Positions 5,885-11,159 of a DNA stretch of 11,159 nucleotides are shown piece after piece; the stretch's first letter is position 1, and each line of letters starts with the position of its first letter. Below the pieces are notes generated by a model. The model was given only the letters and a program-made list of their open reading frames with translations. It was not told the origin of the DNA and made no database searches. The translations under genes were made by a program, and so were the position numbers. The stretch is taken from assembly GCA_018699075.1 (NCBI GenBank), contig JABIPV010000081.1, positions 1 through 11,159 of the forward strand, read 5' to 3'. This DNA comes from Kordiimonadaceae bacterium. Lineage in GTDB: Bacteria; Pseudomonadota; Alphaproteobacteria; Sphingomonadales; Emcibacteraceae.

Positions 5885-6604
5885 ATGAAAAAACCTAAAC
5901 TAAGTAAAACTGGTAAAGAACGACGGCTCGATCCGCGTGGTATTGTTCGCGGTGAAAAAACACGCGTACACACGGCGCGTCGCCGTAAAAGCTCTTCGAC
6001 CCGTTGGTTGCAACGTCAATTAAATGATCCTTACGTTGCGGCATCAAAACGCGACGGATTTCGCAGTCGTGCGGCTTATAAGATTATAGAACTGGACGAA
6101 CGATTTAGCTTCTTACACGGGGTTAAAACCGTTGTTGATTTGGGTGCTGCTCCCGGTGGCTGGACACAGGTTGCTGCTAAAAAATGCTCAGGTAATGTAA
6201 GAATTATCGGTATTGATCTTTTGGAAATAGCCCCGATTGCGGACGCAGAATTCGTGCAAATGGATTTTACAGAAAATGAAGCCGAGCAAAAATTGCTTGA
6301 TATGTTAGACGGTGAAAAAATAGATCTGGTAATGAGCGATTTGGCCGCTGCGACAACCGGCCACCAAAACACAGATTATATTCGAACAATTGGCCTTGTT
6401 GAGCTGGGTTTTGACTTTGCCAAAAAAGTGCTGGCCGAAAACGGCACTTATGTAGCAAAAGTTTTCCGCGGTGGCACAGATACAGACCTTCTAATTGATT
6501 TAAAAAAGCACTTTAACAAAGTCCGCCATTTCAAACCGCCCGCCAGTAGGTCATCATCCAAAGAAACCTACATGATCGCGCAAGGATTTAAGGGAAAATC
6601 CTAA
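5885..6604 (+). CDS. rlmE: RlmE (FtsJ/RrmJ) 23S rRNA 2'-O-ribose uridine methyltransferase
   Basis: A 239-residue SAM-dependent methyltransferase that by family methylates the 2'-OH of U2552 (E. coli numbering) in the 23S rRNA A-loop, a late step in 50S assembly. The catalytic K-D-K-E set is present: Lys66 in RSRAAYK, Asp152 in SDLAAATTGH, Lys192 in AKVFRGG and Glu227 in SSKETYM. The SAM-binding motif is DLGAAPGGW (85-93). Compared with E. coli RlmE (209 residues, first catalytic Lys at 38), the N-terminus is about 28 residues longer and very rich in Lys and Arg, which could add RNA contacts. It begins 13 nt after the phosphatase stop with no clear Shine-Dalgarno, suggesting co-transcription and possible translational coupling. 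Confidence 0.95.
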   Translation: MKKPKLSKTGKERRLDPRGIVRGEKTRVHTARRRKSSSTRWLQRQLNDPYVAASKRDGFRSRAAYKIIELDERFSFLHGVKTVVDLGAAPGGWTQVAAKKCSGNVRIIGIDLLEIAPIADAEFVQMDFTENEAEQKLLDMLDGEKIDLVMSDLAAATTGHQNTDYIRTIGLVELGFDFAKKVLAENGTYVAKVFRGGTDTDLLIDLKKHFNKVRHFKPPASRSSSKETYMIAQGFKGKS

Positions 6605-6608
6605 ATAT

Positions 6609-6627
6609 GTGAATAAATTCACTTTTT
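6609..6627 (+). terminator. possible weak terminator after rlmE
   Basis: GTGAAT and ATTCAC form an AT-rich inverted repeat (effectively a 5-bp stem with a TAAA loop) immediately followed by five T, 5 nt after the rlmE stop. The stem is short, so read-through is likely. Confidence 0.35.
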
Positions 6628-6650
6628 CACACTATATATTGTCTTTATCT

Positions 6651-6679
6651 TTGACCTTTGGTGCGAATCTTGTTATTTC
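6651..6679 (+). promoter_or_regulatory. candidate guaB promoter
   Basis: TTGACC (6651-6656, five of six to the -35 consensus), a 17-nt spacer, then TATTTC (6674-6679) as a weak -10. It sits in the ~100-nt gap between rlmE and guaB, and an AGGA Shine-Dalgarno (6692-6695) precedes the guaB ATG by 11 nt. This would start a guaB-rsmB-like-guaA unit. Confidence 0.45.
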
Positions 6680-6706
6680 AATTTTCTTTGTAGGATAGAA
6701 AATATT

Positions 6707-8167
6707 ATGAATATTCGCGAAGCGCTCACATTTGATGATGTATTGCTTGTTCCCCAAGCTTCAGAAATTGTCCCCCGCCAAGTACAGTCTAGCTCAGCAC
6801 TTACTAAAACCATTACCTTGAATATTCCGCTTATCTCAGCGGCGATGGACACGGTTACGGAATCGAACATGGCCATTGCTATGGCGCAGGCAGGTGGCCT
6901 TGGTATTATTCATAAGAATTTATCAATTGCTGAACAAGCGACAGAAGTGCAACGGGTTAAGAAATTTGAAAGTGGCATGGTGGTTGATCCTTTAACCATT
7001 CATCCTGATCAAACCTTAAACGAAGCTTTCGAAATTATGAGTAGTGCCAAAATTTCAGGTATTCCAGTGGTGGAACGTGGTTCAGGAAAACTGGTTGGTA
7101 TCCTCACTAACCGTGATGTACGCTTTGCCACTAATATGCAGCAACCAGTTAGTGAGCTGATGACAAGTGATAACTTGATCACGGCAAAATCGAACGTAAG
7201 CACACAAGAAGCCAAGCAATTGCTTCATCAACACCGGATTGAAAAGATACTTATCGTTGATGATGCCTATAAATGTGTTGGACTTGTTACTGTTAAGGAT
7301 ATCGAAAAAGCGAAATTAAATCCAAACGCCTGTAAAGATAGTGATGGCCGCCTTCGTGCAGGCGCTGCAACATCTGTTGGTGATGATGGATATGAGCGGG
7401 CGGAAGCACTGATCGACGCAGGTGTTGATTTCTTGGTAGTCGATACGGCCCATGGTCATTCACGCGGCGTGCTTGATACGATTACACGCATTAAGAAAGC
7501 CTATCCAAATATTCAACTTGCCGGTGGCAATGTTGCGACAGGATCTGGGACACGTGCGCTCGTTGATGCGGGTGCAGATGTTGTGAAAGTGGGGATTGGC
7601 CCCGGATCAATTTGTACCACACGTATTGTCGCAGGTGTTGGTGTTCCTCAATTAACGGCGATTATGGATGCGGTAAAAGTCGCTGATGAAGCAGGTATAA
7701 CAATTATCGGTGACGGCGGCCTTAAAACGTCAGGTGATATTGCCAAGGCGATGGCCGCAGGTGCTTCTGCGGTTATGGTCGGATCACTTCTTGCGGGTAC
7801 CGAAGACGCGCCGGGTGAAGTGTTTCTTCATCATGGCCGGAGTTATAAATCATATCGCGGCATGGGATCACTGGGTGCCATGAGCCGTGGTTCTGCCGAT
7901 CGTTACTTCCAAGAAGATGTGACCGATAATTTGAAATTGGTTCCTGAAGGGATCGAAGGCCAAGTGCCTTATAAAGGCCCAACGAGTAATATGATCCATC
8001 AATTGGTGGGTGGCTTAAAAGCGGCTATGGGTTATACGGGTAGTCCGACAATAAAAGATTTCCATGCCAATGCAGAATTTGTAAAGATTTCAGGTGCAGG
8101 GCTTCGTGAAAGTCATGTTCATGATGTGACGATTACTAGAGAATCTCCTAATTATCCTTCTAATTAA
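6707..8167 (+). CDS. guaB: Inosine-5'-monophosphate dehydrogenase
   Basis: A 486-residue IMP dehydrogenase that oxidises IMP to XMP with NAD+, the committed step of guanine nucleotide synthesis. The N-terminal FDDVLLVP block and the PLISAAMDTVTE segment (41-52) start the TIM barrel. A Bateman module of two CBS domains is inserted at about 93-203. The catalytic loop GIGPGSICTTR (297-306) contains the nucleophile Cys303. The phosphate-binding IGDGGLKTSGD (334-344), MVGSLLAG (357-364), YRGMGSLGAM (383-392) and the Arg-Tyr pair of the mobile flap (399-400) are all present. Length is typical of bacterial GuaB (about 488). The CBS pair is known in other bacteria to bind ATP, GTP or (p)ppGpp, so allosteric control is likely. 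The next gene follows after 14 nt, and guaA, the next step in the pathway, comes one gene later. Confidence 0.98.
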   Translation: MNIREALTFDDVLLVPQASEIVPRQVQSSSALTKTITLNIPLISAAMDTVTESNMAIAMAQAGGLGIIHKNLSIAEQATEVQRVKKFESGMVVDPLTIHPDQTLNEAFEIMSSAKISGIPVVERGSGKLVGILTNRDVRFATNMQQPVSELMTSDNLITAKSNVSTQEAKQLLHQHRIEKILIVDDAYKCVGLVTVKDIEKAKLNPNACKDSDGRLRAGAATSVGDDGYERAEALIDAGVDFLVVDTAHGHSRGVLDTITRIKKAYPNIQLAGGNVATGSGTRALVDAGADVVKVGIGPGSICTTRIVAGVGVPQLTAIMDAVKVADEAGITIIGDGGLKTSGDIAKAMAAGASAVMVGSLLAGTEDAPGEVFLHHGRSYKSYRGMGSLGAMSRGSADRYFQEDVTDNLKLVPEGIEGQVPYKGPTSNMIHQLVGGLKAAMGYTGSPTIKDFHANAEFVKISGAGLRESHVHDVTITRESPNYPSN

Positions 8168-8181
8168 ATTAAGGGCTACTG

Positions 8182-9429
8182 ATGCTACCCTGTTCAAGAA
8201 TTGATGCTGTAGTTGAACTTACAGAAAAAATCGCTATTAGCCTAAAAGATAACGGGCCGGCAGCAGATGTGATTATTCGCACGTTTTTTAATGCACGTCG
8301 TTACGCGGGATCAAAAGACCGCCGTACCATAACCAATAAAGTATATGATATTGTCCGTCGTTGGGGTTTTCTTGCTGATATTTCAGATAATAACCCAAGA
8401 CGAATGGTCATGGCCGAGCTTATTTTATCAGATGATGATCCAAAACGTTATTTTACCGGTGAGCAATATGCACCAAGCGTTATGACAGAAGATGAAATTG
8501 AATTTCTTGAAACTGTCAAGCCTGAGGAAGAAGAACATCATCGCTTAAATTATCCGTTGTGGCTCGAAGCAGATTTAAAAGACCGCTTTGGTGATAAGTT
8601 TGTTCAGGAACTTACGGCACTTAATGGCCGTGCTCCGCTTACTCTGCGTATTGCTAGAAATTCAGAAAAAATCATTGCATATTTGGTGGAAAAAGAAATA
8701 GCTTATGAGCGCGGTATCCATGCCAATAGTGCGATCATTTTAGAAGAACAAGTTCAAATTCGCGATTGGCCTATTTACCGCGAAGGTCTAGTGGAAATTC
8801 AGGATGAAGCGGCACAACTTGCTGTTAAATTCGTTGAATTAAAACCAGGCCAACAAGTAATGGATTTATGTGCCGGAGCAGGGGGAAAGACCTTGGCTGC
8901 AGCAGGTTACATGAAGAACAAAGGTCAAATTTATGCCTTTGATATTGTTGAAAATCGCCTAAAAGAGTTAAAAACCCGTGGTAAACGTGCCAAATGCCAT
9001 ATCCTTCAACCGCGTGTATTAACCCACAAAAACCGCAAGAGTACTTTGGCGGAATTTGAGGGTAACATGGACCGGGTCATGCTGGATGTTCCGTGTAGCG
9101 GAACAGGAACATGGCGCCGTAATCCTGAAGCACGCTGGCGTATTACACCAGACAGTATAAAAGAATATACCAAAACCCAAAGTGACCTTTTAATCGAAGC
9201 ATGGGCAATGGTGAAGCCTGGTGGACGGGTCGTTTATATGACCTGCTCTATATTAAAAGCTGAAAACGAAAACCAAGTGGAACACTTTTTAAGCGCTCAC
9301 GAAGATGCAAAGCTTATCCCTATCCGTAAGCAGGGAATTGAAGCCATGGAAGGTACTTTACAAGTTAGCCCTTTTAGTCGTCAAATGGATGGCTTTTTTG
9401 TCGCCGTTTTAGAAAAACAGAAATTGTAG
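8182..9429 (+). CDS. RsmB/NOP-family rRNA (cytosine-C5) methyltransferase
   Basis: A 415-residue SAM-dependent RNA m5C methyltransferase of the RsmB/NOP2/NSUN family; RsmB itself methylates C967 of 16S rRNA. Motif I is MDLCAGAGGK (227-236). Motif IV is LDVPCSGTGTWRRNP (301-315) with Cys305, and motif VI is YMTCS (352-356) with Cys355; the two cysteines are the hallmark of this family, the motif VI one normally being the nucleophile. Residues 1-110 are a short helical region (ARRYAGSKDRR and VYDIVRRWG patterns) resembling the NusB-like N-domain of RsmB but reduced. The start, 14 nt after guaB with AAGGG just upstream, gives a typical N-terminus. RsmB is the best guess, but other m5C sites in the family cannot be excluded, so no symbol is given. 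Placement between guaB and guaA suggests one operon. Confidence 0.92.
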   Translation: MLPCSRIDAVVELTEKIAISLKDNGPAADVIIRTFFNARRYAGSKDRRTITNKVYDIVRRWGFLADISDNNPRRMVMAELILSDDDPKRYFTGEQYAPSVMTEDEIEFLETVKPEEEEHHRLNYPLWLEADLKDRFGDKFVQELTALNGRAPLTLRIARNSEKIIAYLVEKEIAYERGIHANSAIILEEQVQIRDWPIYREGLVEIQDEAAQLAVKFVELKPGQQVMDLCAGAGGKTLAAAGYMKNKGQIYAFDIVENRLKELKTRGKRAKCHILQPRVLTHKNRKSTLAEFEGNMDRVMLDVPCSGTGTWRRNPEARWRITPDSIKEYTKTQSDLLIEAWAMVKPGGRVVYMTCSILKAENENQVEHFLSAHEDAKLIPIRKQGIEAMEGTLQVSPFSRQMDGFFVAVLEKQKL

Positions 9430-9444
9430 AATTGAATTAAAACC

Positions 9445-10992
9445 ATGACTGACCGTATTTTAATCATTGATTTTGGATCTCAAGTTACTCAACTTATTGC
9501 TCGTCGTGTTCGTGAATGCGGTGTTTATTCAGAAATTATCCCCTTTAATAAAGCGGAAGAAGTCCTTGAAGGCTTTGATCCAAAAGGTATTATTCTTTCT
9601 GGCGGCCCAAATTCTGTATATGACATTGATACACCGCGCGCACCAGAAGCGGTGTTTAAGATGGGTGTTCCGGTGCTGGGTATTTGTTACGGTGAACAGA
9701 CAATGTGCGAACAAATGGGTGGACGTGTGGAAACATCTGATGAGCGTGAATTCGGACGCGCGTTCATTGATATTGAACAAGATAGTCCATTATTTGAAGG
9801 TTTTTGGAATAAAGGCACAAAGCACCAAGTTTGGATGAGCCACGGTGATAAAATCGATGCAATCCCCGAAGGTTTTGAAGTGATTGCGACGAGCGGTAAT
9901 GCCCCCTATGCGGCCATCGCCAATGAAGAAAAGAAATTTTACGGCGTACAGTTCCATCCAGAAGTGGTCCACACAACGGATGGTGCCAAGTTGCTTTCTA
10001 ACTTTGTCAAAAACATTGTTGGTTGTTCTGGTGATTGGACCATGGCGTCTTTTAAAGAAACAGCCATTGAAGCGATCCGCAATCAAGTAGGCGACGGAAA
10101 GGTAATCTGCGGTTTATCTGGTGGTGTGGATAGTTCTGTTGTTGCTGTACTTTTACATGAAGCAATTGGCGATCAACTTACATGCGTGTTTGTCGATCAC
10201 GGTCTAATGCGCGCTAACGAAGCAGATGAAGTGGTGACGTTGTTCCGTGAACATTATCATATCAATTTAATCCATAAGGACGTGGCTGATTTATTCCTTG
10301 GTGAGCTAGCCGGTGTTGATGATCCGGAAAAGAAACGTAAAATCATCGGCGGCCTATTCATTGATGTGTTTGACGGTGAAGCTAAGAAACTTGGTGGCGC
10401 AGATTTCCTCGCCCAAGGTACACTTTATCCTGATGTTATCGAAAGTGTTTCATTCACAGGCGGTCCAAGCGTCACTATAAAATCGCATCATAATGTAGGT
10501 GGATTACCGGAACGTATGAATATGGATCTTGTTGAACCGCTTCGTGAACTATTCAAAGATGAAGTTCGCGTACTTGGCCTTGAGCTTGGTCTACCTGCAC
10601 CGTTCATTGAACGTCATCCTTTCCCCGGACCTGGACTTGCAATCCGTATTCCGGGCGCTGTAACTAAGGAAAAATGTGATATCCTTCGTAAAGCAGATGT
10701 TATTTATTTGGATGAAATTAAAAAAGCCGGACTTTATAATGAAATTTGGCAGGCCTTTACAGTGCTGCTTCCCGTTAAAACGGTTGGCGTTATGGGTGAT
10801 GCAAGGACCTATGAATATGTGTGTGCACTTCGTGCTGTAACCTCTACCGACGGCATGACCGCTGATTATTATCCATATGAACACGACTTTTTGGGGCGTG
10901 TTTCTACACGGATCATTAATGAAGTAAGGGGCATAAATAGGGTGGTATATGACATTACATCGAAGCCACCAGGAACCATTGAGTGGGAATAA
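9445..10992 (+). CDS. guaA: GMP synthase (glutamine-hydrolysing)
   Basis: A 515-residue GMP synthase that amidates XMP to GMP using ATP and glutamine. The N-terminal class I glutamine amidotransferase domain (about 1-195) has the oxyanion segment LSGGPNSVYD (51-60) and the catalytic triad Cys81 (GICYGEQ), His171 and Glu173 (QFHPEV). The ATP-pyrophosphatase domain follows with the PP-loop GLSGGVDSSV (223-232). The C-terminal dimerisation/XMP-binding domain contains HPFPGPGLAIR (391-401) and ends in the family's characteristic SKPPGTIEWE. Length is close to E. coli GuaA (525). It begins 15 nt after the methyltransferase stop with a poor Shine-Dalgarno, so it is likely co-transcribed. It completes the two-step IMP-to-GMP pathway begun by guaB. 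Confidence 0.98.
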   Translation: MTDRILIIDFGSQVTQLIARRVRECGVYSEIIPFNKAEEVLEGFDPKGIILSGGPNSVYDIDTPRAPEAVFKMGVPVLGICYGEQTMCEQMGGRVETSDEREFGRAFIDIEQDSPLFEGFWNKGTKHQVWMSHGDKIDAIPEGFEVIATSGNAPYAAIANEEKKFYGVQFHPEVVHTTDGAKLLSNFVKNIVGCSGDWTMASFKETAIEAIRNQVGDGKVICGLSGGVDSSVVAVLLHEAIGDQLTCVFVDHGLMRANEADEVVTLFREHYHINLIHKDVADLFLGELAGVDDPEKKRKIIGGLFIDVFDGEAKKLGGADFLAQGTLYPDVIESVSFTGGPSVTIKSHHNVGGLPERMNMDLVEPLRELFKDEVRVLGLELGLPAPFIERHPFPGPGLAIRIPGAVTKEKCDILRKADVIYLDEIKKAGLYNEIWQAFTVLLPVKTVGVMGDARTYEYVCALRAVTSTDGMTADYYPYEHDFLGRVSTRIINEVRGINRVVYDITSKPPGTIEWE

Positions 10993-11039
10993 GCCCTAAA
11001 AAGGCCATTTTAATTACATATTGAGACAATGGTTGATTG

Positions 11040-11054
11040 CCTTATGGCATAAGG
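11040..11054. other. small perfect hairpin downstream of guaA
   Basis: CCTTAT-GGC-ATAAGG is a perfect 6-bp inverted repeat with a 3-nt loop, 47 nt after the guaA stop. It lacks an adjacent T tract, so it is not a standard intrinsic terminator. It could be an RNA-stabilising 3' hairpin or chance. Confidence 0.35.
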
Positions 11055-11063
11055 TCGGCTATT

Positions 11064-11092
11064 TTGGCTCAAATATTGAACGTAAACATTAT
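11064..11092 (+). promoter_or_regulatory. candidate promoter of the gene starting at 11113
   Basis: TTGGCT (11064-11069), a 17-nt spacer and CATTAT (11087-11092), each matching four of six consensus bases. The transcript would start near 11099, just before the AGGAG Shine-Dalgarno at 11102-11106. Confidence 0.3.
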
Positions 11093-11112
11093 TGAAAGAA
11101 TAGGAGACCTTG

Positions 11113-11159
11113 GTGTCAGATGCGTTTATTCGCGAAGTAGATGAAGACCTTCGCCAGAA
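11113..11159 (+). CDS. 5' end of a probable YfgM-like/tetratricopeptide membrane protein (partial)
   Basis: Only 15 codons plus two bases are in the window: GTG start, reading M-S-D-A-F-I-R-E-V-D-E-D-L-R-Q. An AGGAG Shine-Dalgarno lies 6 nt upstream, which selects GTG at 11113 over the TTG just before it. The F-x-REVDEDLR pattern resembles the cytoplasmic N-terminus of the alphaproteobacterial YfgM-like tetratricopeptide protein, usually followed by one membrane segment and often located beside bamB and der. That identification rests on memory of a short motif, and the gene runs off the window edge. Confidence 0.6.
   Translation, partial: MSDAFIREVDEDLRQ

Noticed and set aside
9467..9838. 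Open frame of about 123 codons inside guaA in another frame
   Set aside because: It is fully contained in guaA, whose frame carries every catalytic motif; the alternative translation shows no family features.
11040..11054. Hairpin after guaA as an intrinsic terminator
   Set aside because: There is no T tract directly after the stem, so it is listed only as a hairpin.
1..11159. CRISPR array, tRNA, riboswitch, insertion sequence or toxin-antitoxin pair
   Set aside because: No regularly spaced repeats, cloverleaf, transposase, terminal inverted repeats or small paired ORFs were seen; intergenic regions are all under about 260 bp and are accounted for above.

Overview
The window looks like a moderately AT-rich alphaproteobacterial chromosome. 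The evidence is the gene order on the right (Ppx/GppA phosphatase, RlmE, GuaB, RsmB-like methyltransferase, GuaA, then the first codons of a gene resembling the YfgM-like/tetratricopeptide membrane protein common in Alphaproteobacteria) and the alphaproteobacterial style of these proteins. I cannot name a genus. No tRNA, rRNA, CRISPR array, insertion sequence or integrase is visible.

Left part (about 1-4445, all on the minus strand): three consecutive paralogous genes for fold-type I PLP-dependent enzymes of the MalY/PatB type (aminotransferase or cysteine-S-conjugate beta-lyase). Each has an N-terminal twin-arginine (Tat) signal, so the folded, cofactor-loaded enzyme is predicted to be exported. 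The genes are not packed as an operon. Intrinsic terminators lie after genes 2 and 3, and each gene has its own candidate control region. Genes 1 and 2 share the spaced element TTGACA-N14-TTGCAC. Gene 3 has a different promoter candidate preceded by two tandem 13-bp repeats. The three proteins share all core PLP motifs but differ at informative places: gene 2 lacks the arginine after the PLP lysine that the other two have, and gene 3 carries an extra ~25-residue segment near the C-terminus.

Middle (4446-4704): a 259-bp divergent intergenic region separating the leftward paralogue block from the rightward core block.

Right part (4705-11159, plus strand): a tightly spaced housekeeping cluster. 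A Ppx/GppA-family phosphatase with very basic tails is followed after 13 nt by rlmE (23S rRNA 2'-O-methyltransferase). After a ~100-nt gap with a promoter candidate come guaB (IMP to XMP), an RsmB/NOP-type rRNA m5C methyltransferase, and guaA (XMP to GMP), with gaps of 14 and 15 nt. The block combines guanine-nucleotide synthesis, a possible (p)ppGpp/polyphosphate phosphatase and two rRNA-modifying enzymes, which suggests coordination of GTP supply with ribosome production. The last 47 nt begin another gene with a good Shine-Dalgarno and a GTG start.

The most novel-looking part is the trio of Tat-exported PLP enzymes. Their substrate cannot be read from the sequence.
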